Shown: positions 33,482-42,600 of the stretch, piece by piece
Layout of the letters: the number at the start of each line of letters is the position of its first letter
Numbering within the stretch: position 1 is the first letter of the stretch
Assembly: GCF_030160075.1 (NCBI RefSeq)
Contig: NZ_BSNQ01000003.1
Location: 302,411-366,410, forward strand
Length of the DNA stretch: 64,000 nt
Direction of reading: 5' to 3'
Origin: Dyella lipolytica
Lineage (GTDB): Bacteria > Pseudomonadota > Gammaproteobacteria > Xanthomonadales > Rhodanobacteraceae
Position numbers and translations under genes: made by a program
The notes under the pieces: generated by a model
The model's input: the letters and a program-made list of their open reading frames with translations, nothing else
The model's database searches: none
Told to the model about the DNA's origin: nothing

Positions 33482-34045
33482 TCAGTCCTTCGTGCCGTCC
33501 ATGCAATCTTTCGCGTCGCCGGCACCCATGATGTTGCCATAGGGCTTGAATGCGGGAAGCTGTGGCGTGAGTTGATTCTGCACTGCCTGGATGCCGCTGA
33601 TGTCCTGGCAGATCTTCCTGGCGGCTTCTTTGACGAGCTTGGCCTTGGCGTCCACGTCTTGCTGAATCTTGTCGGGATCGCCGCTGGCCAAACGCGTCGC
33701 CACACTCTTGAGTGCTTGCGCACCGACGGCGGCACCGGCCTTGCCGGTGGCAATGCCGTCGGTGCGGATGGCGAAGGCGTTCTGATAGTACGACTGCAGC
33801 AGCTGGCGCTGTGCATCGTTTATGTTCACGCTCTGCTGGTCGATCTGTAGATCGCCGTTCGCGCTGATCGTGGCGTCAGGCGAACCATCGACACGCAATA
33901 CCACGTGGTCGTTATTCAACCGGATGTGTCCATTTGCCATGTCGGTCGAGCCATTGATAACGATCACATCGTTGCCTGACTTGCCGCTGCATGCCGTGAT
34001 GAGCAGACATGCTGTCAGCAGTCCAAGGGTAAGAACGTTTTTCAT
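33482..34045 (-). CDS. YggN-like (DUF2884) lipoprotein, paralogue 1
   Basis: This predicted lipoprotein of 187 residues has a signal peptide ending in the lipobox LITAC (Cys19). The mature part has TDMANGHIRLNNDHVVLRVDG, SANGDLQID and a C-terminal LTPQLPAFKPYGNI with conserved Cys residues, matching the YggN/DUF2884 type. Function is unknown in the family. It is paralogous to the next gene upstream (shared MANG, LQV/LQID, QNQLxxQLPxFKPYGxI), a tandem duplication. It lies on the same strand and downstream of the GntR-ABC genes. Confidence 0.82.
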   Translation of the reverse strand: MKNVLTLGLLTACLLITACSGKSGNDVIVINGSTDMANGHIRLNNDHVVLRVDGSPDATISANGDLQIDQQSVNINDAQRQLLQSYYQNAFAIRTDGIATGKAGAAVGAQALKSVATRLASGDPDKIQQDVDAKAKLVKEAARKICQDISGIQAVQNQLTPQLPAFKPYGNIMGAGDAKDCMDGTKD

Positions 34046-34104
34046 GAGTGCGTAACCTGTTGTGCCGATAGGTTGACCAAACGTTGTCGAGAGACTCATT
34101 TGTC

Positions 34105-34626
34105 CTAGTCGTCCTTATTGCACGACACATCCTCATCCTTGTTGGTAAAAATCTTGCCGTACGGCTTGAACTCGGGAAGCTGCGCTGCCAGCTGATTTTG
34201 GACGCTCAGCATGTTTACATGGTCCTGGCACATCTTCTTCGCCAGCGTTTTCAATTGAGCGGCACCATTTTCGGCATCCTTGTCGGTTTCCTCCTTGGAC
34301 TTGCCGTTCAACTTATCCTGCAGCGCATTCTTGCCCATGCCCGCGCCGACTTTGCCCATTTCGGTGCCTGTGTCGTGAACATCCGCGATGTTCCCGTAAT
34401 AAAGCATCAGCAGGCCCTGCTCTGGTGGTGTGGTGGCGATTGTCTTGTCGCCGACCTGCAGTTCGCCTTTCGCATTGATCATGGCATCCGGCGCGCCATC
34501 CACATGCAGGGTAACGACGTTGTCCTTCAGCGTGACGGCGCCGTTCGCCATGGTGGTATCTGGCATATCGCAGGCGCTCAGAACAACACATAGCGCCGCA
34601 AGAAGAATCGTTCCTTGGTACTTCAT
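34105..34626 (-). CDS. YggN-like (DUF2884) lipoprotein, paralogue 2
   Basis: This predicted lipoprotein of 173 residues has signal peptide MKYQGTILLAALCVVLSAC with lipobox Cys19. The mature part repeats the pattern of its neighbour: TTMANGAVTLKDNVVTLHVDG, AKGELQVGDK, and VQNQLAAQLPEFKPYGKI, with a highly charged middle (GKSKEETDKDAENG). GGGGA stands 9 bp before the ATG. An open frame continues upstream but overlaps the permease gene and lacks a start signal, so ATG 34626 is used. It is probably the fifth gene of the regulated cluster. Confidence 0.82.
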   Translation of the reverse strand: MKYQGTILLAALCVVLSACDMPDTTMANGAVTLKDNVVTLHVDGAPDAMINAKGELQVGDKTIATTPPEQGLLMLYYGNIADVHDTGTEMGKVGAGMGKNALQDKLNGKSKEETDKDAENGAAQLKTLAKKMCQDHVNMLSVQNQLAAQLPEFKPYGKIFTNKDEDVSCNKDD

Positions 34627-34676
34627 GATGCGTTCCCCACTCAGGTCTTGGTTTGCCAGATGGCAAGTGTGCGATT

Positions 34677-35633
34677 TCAGTTGTCGTGGCGCCAGCGGCG
34701 GAACCAGATGGCGGCCGCGATCATGGCGACTCCGGCAATGATTCCGATCCACGCATCCGGCGCTGCCAGTGCTGCGTAATTCTCCACCAATCCCAGGTGG
34801 TCGAGCGCGGTCACGGGGTGAAGCGAATTCGACGAAAATTCGAGCCAGTTGGCAGGACGCAGACCAAACAGCAGGCGGGCGGTGACGTGCGAGAAATACC
34901 AGCTTGGGCTGAGTTGAGCCAGGCCGATGATGTGCAGCCACCATACGATTAGATTGCTTGCCAATGGGATAAGCAGCGCCCACAGGATGGGCATGCTGCG
35001 TACACAGGCAGAGCAGAGCATCAGCCAGCCGATCGTCGGGAGTGCACACAGTGCATACAGTGGGATCAGCGCGATGATGTCGAAGGTGACGTGGATTGGA
35101 TGCGCCGCACCCAGCACGTGCCAGACGCTGAACCCGTGAATCTCGCAAAGGAACACACCCAGAACTAGCAGCAGCAACCCAAACACGATGCCGATGATCG
35201 TGGCGATGACCGGAGCGACGACTGTGGCGCTGAGAACCTTCGAAACCACCGTTTTCCAGCTGGAGATCGGTAGCGACTCCCAGAACAGGATGCTACGGTC
35301 TTTGCGATCGTCGTAAAGCGATCCAAGGCAGTAAAAGAACACCACGATCGCCATGATCGCAAGCACGGTGGCCGTGCTGCCGCAGATGACCGCGTCGAGG
35401 AACGTGCCTGCCTGCTGCAGGTTCTGCGCAGTCATGTGGCCGTCCGCGGAGATGCCCATGTTCGGATCATCCAAGGGGAACTGGGCACTAAAACGATGTC
35501 CCATGATCTCGCCGCCGATGATCGTCATGAGGGCGATGGCGAGGAACGCTGCGGCCGTTATGGCCGGCGCACGCAGGAAACCGCCGCGGTGCTCCCAGAA
35601 TTCGCGTTTGACAAGCCAGTAGAGGGTTTTCAT
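34677..35633 (-). CDS. ABC transporter permease (YtrC/D- or ABC-2-type)
   Basis: This is an inner-membrane protein of 318 residues with about six predicted helices (about 25-45, 85-110, 130-160, 180-200, 210-235, 285-305) and a long extracytoplasmic loop after helix 1. It looks like an ABC-2-type permease (KREFWEHRGGFLRAPAITA at the N-terminus). The start overlaps the stop of the ATPase gene (ATGA, 35630-35633), so the two proteins should be made together as one transporter. The substrate is unknown; YtrA-linked transporters often respond to cell-wall stress. Confidence 0.85.
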   Translation of the reverse strand: MKTLYWLVKREFWEHRGGFLRAPAITAAAFLAIALMTIIGGEIMGHRFSAQFPLDDPNMGISADGHMTAQNLQQAGTFLDAVICGSTATVLAIMAIVVFFYCLGSLYDDRKDRSILFWESLPISSWKTVVSKVLSATVVAPVIATIIGIVFGLLLLVLGVFLCEIHGFSVWHVLGAAHPIHVTFDIIALIPLYALCALPTIGWLMLCSACVRSMPILWALLIPLASNLIVWWLHIIGLAQLSPSWYFSHVTARLLFGLRPANWLEFSSNSLHPVTALDHLGLVENYAALAAPDAWIGIIAGVAMIAAAIWFRRWRHDN

Positions 35634-36487
35634 GCGTACGTCCCCTTCATGGTAGCGACGAACAGATCACTGACGGACGGCCGGCGAATTTCGCCCAGTT
35701 CAGCCAGTCGCGACTGGTCGACACCGTCGAACAGGAAGATGCTCTTTCCGAACACCTGTCGTTCGTCCAGTGGATTCAATTGACGTGCCGTGGCGGCCTT
35801 GTCGGCGCTTACCATCACTTCAGCGAAGCGATCACCCAGGGCTTCCATCTCGGTGTTCAGGATGATTTTTCCGTCGCGGATGAACATCAGGTCGGTGAGG
35901 ATGTTTTCGATTTCCTCGACCTGATGCGTGGTGACGATGATCGTCTTGTTGTCGTCGAAATATTCTTCAAGCAGGCTTTGGTAGAACTGCTTACGGTAAA
36001 GAATGTCCAGGCCGAGCGTGGGCTCATCCAGCACCAGAAGCTTGGCATCGATGGCCATCACCAGCGCCAGGTGCAGTTGGACGATCATGCCCTTGGACAT
36101 CTGCCGCACCCGTTGACCGGGGGTGAGCTTGGTGCGAGCAAGGAACGCTTCGCACTTGGCGCGGTTGAAACGCGGGTGAATGTTGGCGACGAAGTCGATG
36201 GCTTCGCTGACACGAATCCAGCGCGGCAGCACAGCGACGTCGGCGATAAAGCAGACCTGTTCCATCAGTTTGTCGCGTTGACTGCGCGGATCCATGCCCA
36301 GCACATCGAGCCGTCCCTGGAAGTCGGTCAGACCGAGGATGGCCTTGAGTGCGGTGGTTTTGCCGGCGCCGTTGGGACCGATAAGACCCACGATGCGGCC
36401 GGCAGGTATCTCGAAACTTACGTCATCCAGCGCTACCGTATTCTTGTAGTGCTTGCTCAGACCACTGGCGGTGATGACCGCATTCAT
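35630..36487 (-). CDS. ABC transporter ATP-binding protein
   Basis: This 285-residue ATPase has Walker A GPNGAGKT at about 40-47, a divergent signature RQMSKGM in place of LSGGQ, Walker B LLVLDEPTLGLD and the switch His in VTTHQVEE. The divergent signature is common in YtrB-type exporters. ATG 36487 overlaps the GntR stop by 4 bp (ATGA) and begins MNAVITASGLSKHYKN, the usual domain start. It drives the permease encoded next. Confidence 0.93.
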   Translation of the reverse strand: MNAVITASGLSKHYKNTVALDDVSFEIPAGRIVGLIGPNGAGKTTALKAILGLTDFQGRLDVLGMDPRSQRDKLMEQVCFIADVAVLPRWIRVSEAIDFVANIHPRFNRAKCEAFLARTKLTPGQRVRQMSKGMIVQLHLALVMAIDAKLLVLDEPTLGLDILYRKQFYQSLLEEYFDDNKTIIVTTHQVEEIENILTDLMFIRDGKIILNTEMEALGDRFAEVMVSADKAATARQLNPLDERQVFGKSIFLFDGVDQSRLAELGEIRRPSVSDLFVATMKGTYA

Positions 36488-36858
36488 GACTGATTCTCCG
36501 AATCCTGCGGCGCTTCGCGCAGTAGGGTTTTCAGGTCCAGGCCCAGGCGCTGCAATCGTGCGTAAAGCGTCGGCCATTCCTCGCGCAGAAAGCGTTCGCG
36601 CTCGGACTTGAGCAGTGCCTCGCGGGCTCCATCGGTGACGAACATACCCAGCCCCCTCCTTTTTTCCACAAGTTGATCGTCGACCAGTTCCTGGTACGCC
36701 TTGGAAACGGTGAGCGGATTGATCTGAAAATCCGCAGCCACCTGGCGTACTGACGGCAGCGGGTCGCCCTCGTTCAAGGCGCCGTCCAGGATCATTGCCA
36801 CGACGCGTTCGCGTAGCTGGCGATAGATCGGGACGCTGTCGTTCCAGGTGATGGACAT
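36484..36858 (-). CDS. GntR-family transcriptional regulator, YtrA subfamily
   Basis: This 124-residue repressor has the winged helix-turn-helix of GntR proteins (about 10-75, with DPLPSVRQVAADFQINPLTVSKAYQEL) and the short C-terminal dimerisation arm of the YtrA subfamily. AGGAAT lies 6 bp upstream of the ATG. It starts 4 bp after the preceding small exported-protein gene and overlaps the ATPase gene, the classic YtrA-ABC arrangement. It probably represses its own operon through the dyad at 37212-37235. Confidence 0.93.
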   Translation of the reverse strand: MSITWNDSVPIYRQLRERVVAMILDGALNEGDPLPSVRQVAADFQINPLTVSKAYQELVDDQLVEKRRGLGMFVTDGAREALLKSERERFLREEWPTLYARLQRLGLDLKTLLREAPQDSENQS

Positions 36859-36862
36859 GGAT

Positions 36863-37183
36863 TTATTCCTTACTGATGCCGGCGAACTTGGTCGAACCAA
36901 ACGAATAGTAGGGCATGGCCAACTGCGCCCCGAGCAGACTCGCGCCGCTTTCGGCTTCGTAAGCCATCGGCGAATTGACGATGGTGAGATCGGCTGTAGT
37001 CAGCAGGGCAGCGGCGCGCTGGTCGGCGGCGGTGGGGCGCACTTCGACGGGGGCCAGGTTGATGACCTTGGCACCGTTGATCTCGCTGACGGGTGTCTTG
37101 GGGGTGTTCGGGCTAATGGCGATCAGGCTTACCGTGGTAAACAGAACCGCGGCAGTGATGGCGATCGGGTTCGGTGCTTTCAT
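36863..37183 (-). CDS. Small exported protein of unknown function, first gene of the GntR-ABC operon
   Basis: I do not recognise this 106-residue protein. The N-terminus KAPNPIAITAAVLFTTVSLIAI is a short basic start followed by one hydrophobic helix, so it is exported or membrane-anchored. The rest contains INGAKVINLAPVEVRPTAADQRAA and a C-terminal LGAQLAMPYYSFGSTKF. AGGAG precedes the ATG at good spacing. It is the promoter-proximal gene, 4 bp ahead of the GntR gene, so it is likely part of the same response, for example as a sensor or accessory factor. That role is inference. Confidence 0.75.
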   Translation of the reverse strand: MKAPNPIAITAAVLFTTVSLIAISPNTPKTPVSEINGAKVINLAPVEVRPTAADQRAAALLTTADLTIVNSPMAYEAESGASLLGAQLAMPYYSFGSTKFAGISKE

Positions 37184-37211
37184 GACGGCTCTCCTAGTGA
37201 TCTCGTGGACC

Positions 37212-37235
37212 GGTGTTGTAGTGAACTATAACACC
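37212..37235. promoter_or_regulatory. Probable GntR/YtrA operator
   Basis: GGTGTTGTAGT (37212-37222) and ACTATAACACC (37225-37235) form a dyad with 10 of 11 paired positions and a 2-bp centre. It covers the -10 box of the promoter on the minus strand and the likely start site, the ideal place for a repressor. Confidence 0.65.
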
Positions 37236-37252
37236 ATCTTCGAAGCTGTCAA
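37225..37252 (-). promoter_or_regulatory. Strong promoter of the GntR-ABC operon
   Basis: On the minus strand TTGACA (37252-37247) and TATAGT (37230-37225) are 16 bp apart, a near-consensus promoter about 42 bp before the first gene. The rest of the 310-bp gap to 37493 contains the TGTCAGG/CCTGACA dyad at 37406-37426 and the yciI leader; I see nothing else in it. Confidence 0.75.
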
Positions 37253-37405
37253 CAAGGACCTGCCATGACTGATGGCCTAGGGGCCTTGGACTGTCGGGAT
37301 GGGCTCACGCCTGGTGTAGGGGCAGTCGAACCGCCGTGGAATTCATTCCATGTCCGGGCCTGGATATAAGGATGCGCGGCAACTCTTCGGGGTTGCAGCG
37401 GCGGG

Positions 37406-37426
37406 TGTCAGGGATCGCTCCTGACA
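37406..37426. repeat. Perfect 7-bp inverted repeat upstream of yciI
   Basis: TGTCAGG (37406-37412) and CCTGACA (37420-37426) flank GATCGCT. It lies about 70 bp before the YciI gene. It may be an operator or a small hairpin; no T tract follows. A possible -10 box TAAAAT at 37461-37466 stands between it and the gene. Confidence 0.4.
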
Positions 37427-37493
37427 GGTATCACCCCCCGACTTTCCTGACCCACTCGGCTAAAATCACGGATTGCCTGAGGGAGTTCGATAC

Positions 37494-37796
37494 ATGTGGT
37501 ACGCCATCACCGGCACGGATCATGCCGACTCGCTGGAGCGCCGACTGGCAGCGCGTGGCGCGCATCTCGCGCGCCTGGAAAAGCTGCAGGAACAGGGTCG
37601 CCTGTTGCTGGCCGGCCCGTTTCCCGCCATCGATGCCGAACAGCCTGGTCCGGCGGGTTTCACGGGTAGCCTGATCGTCGCCGAGTTCGCGTCGCTAGCC
37701 GAAGCAGAGCAGTGGGCCAAGGCCGATCCGTATGTCGATGCGGGTGTCTACGCCGGCGTTAGTGTCAAACCCTTCCGCAAGGTGCTGCCGGCGTGA
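37494..37796 (+). CDS. yciI: YciI-family protein
   Basis: This small cytoplasmic protein of 100 residues has the YCII/DUF1330-like ferredoxin fold. It begins [18 protein letters not shown], has [13 protein letters not shown], and ends with a [21 protein letters not shown] motif typical of the family. The physiological role is not established. GGGAG is 8 bp before ATG 37494. The stop overlaps the bolA-like start (GTGA), matching the frequent YciI-BolA pairing in proteobacteria. Confidence 0.9.
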   Translation: MWYAITGTDHADSLERRLAARGAHLARLEKLQEQGRLLLAGPFPAIDAEQPGPAGFTGSLIVAEFASLAEAEQWAKADPYVDAGVYAGVSVKPFRKVLPA

Positions 37797-38050
37797 CGGC
37801 AATCATGGCCGAAGAAATCCGCCACCGCCTTTTCGAGGCGCTGCATCCCGTTGAGCTGGAAGTCTTGGATGAGGGATACAAGCACGCGGGGCATGCAAAT
37901 GACGGGAAGGGGCATTTCCATGTGCGCATCGTTAGTGCTTCATTCGCTGGGCTGTCGCCGCTCAAGAGGCATCGTATGGTCTACGCCGCGCTCGAGGGGT
38001 TGATGGATAACGGTATCCATGCGTTGTCGATAGACGCTCACGCCATCTGA
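37793..38050 (+). CDS. bolA: BolA-family protein
   Basis: This small stress/morphology protein is of the BolA/IbaG type; characterised members bind [2Fe-2S] clusters with monothiol glutaredoxins. The 85-residue product has the class-II KH-like fold pattern, with [38 protein letters not shown] at the end and conserved histidines. GTG 37793 overlaps the yciI stop and has AAGG 10 bp upstream; ATG 37805 (giving MAEEIRHRL) is an equally reasonable start. Confidence 0.9.
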   Translation: MTAIMAEEIRHRLFEALHPVELEVLDEGYKHAGHANDGKGHFHVRIVSASFAGLSPLKRHRMVYAALEGLMDNGIHALSIDAHAI

Positions 38051-38103
38051 CCTATTAGAGGACGAGGCGATCTAGCGGTCGTTACATAGATCTTGGGGGG
38101 GTA

Positions 38104-39567
38104 ATGGATCGAGTGATTTCTGGAAATCCGCAGGACGCTACAACTGTGGACAACGCATGGGTGCGATCGACACGAAACATAACCGCCGCGACCATTGCCG
38201 TTCTCGTCTTGTACCTTGCCTGGTATCTGCACAGGCATAGTGATTTCAGCAACGATGATCTAGATAACTTTGTGCTCATGCAGCACACGGGCTTCTGGAA
38301 GTTCCTGATGATGCCGGCCGATGTGCACTATGTACCCTTGCACAGGCTGATGAGCTGGATTGCCTATCACGTGGCGCCAATGAATTTCTCAGTGGCCATC
38401 GTGATTCTGTTGACGTTTCATGTCGGTACGTTGATCTTGCTCGTGCGGACGCTGCATCTGCTTAAGGCTGGACAGTTCGGAGATCTCATTGTCTGCGGAT
38501 ATGCGTCATCCGCCATCCTGGTATACGGATTGATGTGGTGGGCTCATGCGGAGCATCGCGCCCCTTATGTGTTTCTGGATGCTTGCGCGATCTACAACTA
38601 TCTCGCGTGGACGAAGAATAGCAACCGGTTTCATCTACTTTTTGTTGCTTTGGCATTTGTAGCAGCATTCGGTTTTTACGAGAAAGCCGTATTGATCCCG
38701 ATACATATGTTGCTCGTGGGTTACCTGGCCGATGAGCGCTATTTCCGCTTGAACGCCAAAAAATTTCTTAGCCCACCCGTTTTGCTGTTGCTCGGATCAG
38801 CTGTTTATGTGGCCGGCTACCTGGCACTGAATGGGAATTCGGTGAAATCCACGCCTCTTCAGGCGATAAGAGCAGACCTGGAGTTTGCAAAAGTATTTTT
38901 CGCGACGGCTTCAGGGGCCGGCATCGAAGATTTTCATGACGTTCCCACACATGGGATGTCGCTACGGTTGCTGTGTTTGATCCTAGTAGGCGGTGCTGTC
39001 GTCGTATGGGGCATTTGGCGGAGAGCAGACAGTTGGAAAGTGTTGCTCGCCGGATTCCTGATACTGATGCTTGATTATCTACCGATCGCTTTATCAAATC
39101 GGGCCACATGGTCCGGTCTTTTGGTAATGCACCAATCTCGATTCGGCTACGAAGAGCTGCACTTGTTCGCGCTGCTCGCGGGTATATGGAGCGTTCGGGT
39201 CGGTATCGCGAGTGCGGAGGGTGGCTACCGTCGGACGGTATGGTTGATCGGTTTCGCTTTAGTGCTGGTTTACGCGGGGACCAATATCAGTTACGTACGA
39301 TGGGGCCGCCAGCATCCTATAGGGGCTCTTTGGGTGATGGAGCAGTCGCACCAGTACCTTGGAAATCTTCGGGGCGGGTTGGCACAGATCTCCGACGATA
39401 CGCCAGTTTTTGAGAATGATAGAGTTCCGCACTATCTTTCTTTGTTCTGGACAACGCCCGATACCCGAAGCTTGCTCCCGCTCTTCTTGCCGCGCGCAAG
39501 GTTCAGTGACACTGCCAGCCCGCGTTATCAGGTGCAGCAGGATGGTCATATCGTGCTGGTCCAGTGA
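38104..39567 (+). CDS. Polytopic membrane protein of unknown function, GT-C-like, unusual base composition
   Basis: This 487-residue integral membrane protein has around ten hydrophobic helices, starting with TAATIAVLVLYLAWYL at about 29-44 and ending before a C-terminal soluble segment of about 80 residues. The loop after the first helix has NDDLDNFV, an acidic pattern placed like the catalytic Asp/Glu of GT-C glycosyltransferases, and the overall plan resembles dolichyl-phosphate-mannose-type enzymes; this is inference. Its DNA is clearly richer in A+T than its neighbours (38641-38700 is 26/60 G+C), suggesting horizontal transfer. It sits alone between bolA and smc. Confidence 0.75.
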   Translation: MDRVISGNPQDATTVDNAWVRSTRNITAATIAVLVLYLAWYLHRHSDFSNDDLDNFVLMQHTGFWKFLMMPADVHYVPLHRLMSWIAYHVAPMNFSVAIVILLTFHVGTLILLVRTLHLLKAGQFGDLIVCGYASSAILVYGLMWWAHAEHRAPYVFLDACAIYNYLAWTKNSNRFHLLFVALAFVAAFGFYEKAVLIPIHMLLVGYLADERYFRLNAKKFLSPPVLLLLGSAVYVAGYLALNGNSVKSTPLQAIRADLEFAKVFFATASGAGIEDFHDVPTHGMSLRLLCLILVGGAVVVWGIWRRADSWKVLLAGFLILMLDYLPIALSNRATWSGLLVMHQSRFGYEELHLFALLAGIWSVRVGIASAEGGYRRTVWLIGFALVLVYAGTNISYVRWGRQHPIGALWVMEQSHQYLGNLRGGLAQISDDTPVFENDRVPHYLSLFWTTPDTRSLLPLFLPRARFSDTASPRYQVQQDGHIVLVQ

Positions 39568-39686
39568 GGCATGCTTGGCGTGTTTATGATCTTGCGGATC
39601 AATGGCTTACCGATTGATTTCGCAGCCCGGGAAAATAACAACGCAAATTTGCCCAGGCAGGGCTGGACCACCGAGATGAGAATTTC

Positions 39687-42600
39687 ATGCGCTTAACCAC
39701 GATCAAACTTGCCGGATTCAAGTCCTTCGTCGACCCGACAACCCTGCATCTGCCTACCAACATGACCGGCGTGGTGGGGCCCAATGGCTGCGGCAAGTCC
39801 AACATCATCGACGCCATTCGCTGGGTGATGGGCGAGAGCGCGGCCAGCCGCCTGCGCGGCGATTCGCTGACGGACGTCATTTTTTCCGGCTCGAATGCGC
39901 GCAAGCCGGTGGGGCAGGCGACAGTCGAACTGATCTTCGATAACGCCGACGGCACGATTCAGGGCGAGTACGGCCAGTACGCCGAAATCTCCGTGAAGCG
40001 CCAGGTAACGCGTGACGGACAGTCCGCGTACTTCCTCAACGGTGCGCGTTGCCGCCGACGCGACATTACCGACCTGTTCCTGGGTACCGGCCTGGGACCG
40101 CGCAGTTACTCGATCATCGAACAGGGCATGATCAGCCAGATCATCGAGGCACATCCGGAAGAGTTGCGCACGCATTTGGAAGAGGCGGCCGGCATTTCCA
40201 AATACAAGGAGCGCCGCAAGGAAACCGAAAGCCGCATCAAGGCGACGCGCGAAAACCTCGACCGCGTACGCGATGTGCGCGACGAGGTGGACAAGCAGCT
40301 GGAACATCTCAATCGCCAGGCGCGCGCCGCCGAGCGCTGGAAAGCTTATAAAGAAGAACAAACCCGCAAGGAAGCCGAACTGCGTGCGCTGGAATACCGC
40401 GCACTCAAGAGCCAGCACGAAGGACAAGGGCAGGGGCTTTCCGCAGTAGAAACCGAGATCGAGAAGCATCTCGCCGAGCAACGCCAGATCGAAGCGCAAA
40501 TCGAAAGCGCGCGCGAGCGCCATACCGAAGCAAGCGAACACCTCAATACAGTACAAGCTGAGGTCTACAAGGTTGGCGCCGAGATCGCGCGCGTCGAACA
40601 GCAGGTGCGTTACAACCGCGAGACCGCCGAACGTTTGCAGCGCGCGCAGCTCGATGCCGAACGCGAGCATAGCGAATTGGCGGCGCATATCACCACCGAT
40701 CGCGATCAGGTCGAAACCTTGCGCATGGCCTTGTCCGAGGGCGAGCCGAAGCTGGAAGCCCTGCGCCAGATGCAGGACGACACCGCGGACGCACAGCGCG
40801 AAACCGAAACCAAGCTGGCCGATTGGCAGCAGCGTTGGGATACCTACACACGCACCGCCGGCGAGGCGAGCCGCGCGGCTGAAGTCGAGCGTACCAAGCT
40901 GGCTTACCTCGACCGCCAGTCGATGGATCTCGCCAAGCGCAAAGAGGCGCTGGACATCGAGCAGAAAGCCACTGACGTTGCTGCACTCGATGCCGCTGCC
41001 GAGCAACTGCATGGCGAGCACGACACGCAACGCGAGCGCGTCGAGTCGCTGGGTGGTCTGCTCGATCAGCACAAGCTTAGCCACGAAAAGGTGCTCGACG
41101 ACGAGCGCCAGGTTCAGGGTGTACTCAACGAAGCACGCCAGCAGCTGCAGACGGCGCGTGGTCGACTAGCTTCGCTCGAAGCGTTGCAGCATGCCGCGCT
41201 TGGGCAAGAAGAAAGTGCTGCCAGCAGCTGGCTGTCGCGATTCGGTCTCGACAAGAAGCGTCGCCTGGGTGAAGTGCTGCAAGTCGAAGCTGGCTGGGAA
41301 ACTGCCGTCGAAACGGTGCTGTCTGGTTTCATCGACAGCGTACTGGTCGACGGTGCCCACGATCTGGCGCGCGAGTTTCATCGACTGGACGGCGCTGACG
41401 TTGCCTTGCTCGATGCGACGGAGGGTGGCGCTGCCACCGCCGGCACACTTGCAGCGCATGTCCGCGGGCCGGCCGCTGCCATGTCGATTCTCGGTCATGT
41501 GCTGACTTCCGATTCCATCGACGAAGCCCACCAGCGCGTCTCGGGACTTTCGGCGCTGGCGCCCTATCAGTCGGTGATTACGCGGACAGGCGAATGGCTG
41601 GGGCCGGGCTGGGCGCGTGTACGTCGTGCCCAGGGCAACCAGGTGGGTGTGCTGGCGCGCGAGCGTGAAATCCGCGTACTGACGGAACAAACAGAATCGC
41701 TCGAAGCGCAAATCGAGGAAGCAGGCGCAAGGCTCGATGCGTTGCGTACCAGTAAATTCGAAGCAGAGCGTGCACGTGACGATGCACAGCGCGAGTTGTA
41801 CAACGCGCATCGTCGTCAATCAGAACTGGCGGGACAGCTGCAGAGCCATCGCGGCAAAGTGGAGACCGCTCGCGCCCGCGCCGAGAAAGTGGCGGGCGAG
41901 CTTTCCGCGCTGATCGAGCAGATAGACGAGTTGCAGGCGCAGACGCGTGAGGCGCGCGCGCGCCTGGACGAGTCCGTCAACAACATGGGCGATCTGGAAG
42001 ACCAGCGGCGCGAGCTAGAAAACGAACGCCGTGCACTGCTCGAGGCACGCGAAGAAGCGCGCATGAATGCGCGCGAAGCTGCCGACCAATCGCATGCGTT
42101 GGCCTTGAGCATGGAGTCCAAGCGCTCCTCGCTGACCTCTCTGGAACAGGCGCTGGCCCGTATGGACAGCCAGATTCGCCAGATCGAAGCGCGACGCGGC
42201 GAAATCGCCGAACAACTGGCAGCCGGTTCCGATCCGATCGCCGAGCTAGAAGCCGAGCGCCAGACCTATCTCGATCAACGCCTACTCGTGGACCGTCAAC
42301 TGGTCGACGCACGTCGCGCGCTGGAAGACTGCGATATCGAATTCCGCAAGCTGGAACAGCAGCGGCACAACGTGGAGCAGGAACTGTCCGGCTTGCGTGA
42401 AAGCGTGTCGGAAAAGCGTCTCGCAGCACAGGCGCTGCAAATGCGTGCCGATCAGCTTGCCGAGGCCATCGCCGCGTCCGGGCTCGAGCTGGAGACCTTG
42501 TTGTCCGAACTGGCCGAGCACGTGGATGCCACGCAATGGCGCCAGCAGCTGGCTGATCTCGCACAAAAGATTGTAAGGCTGGAGCCCGTAAACCTCGCCG

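Noticed and set aside
34105..34626. Second lipoprotein gene considered as a broken copy of the first
   Set aside because: Both have intact signal peptides, lipoboxes, ribosome-binding sites and full-length frames, so they are paralogues and not a pseudogene pair.
34627..35148. Upstream open frame fused to the second YggN-like lipoprotein
   Set aside because: It lies inside the permease gene in another frame; the lipoprotein signal peptide at 34626 defines the real start.
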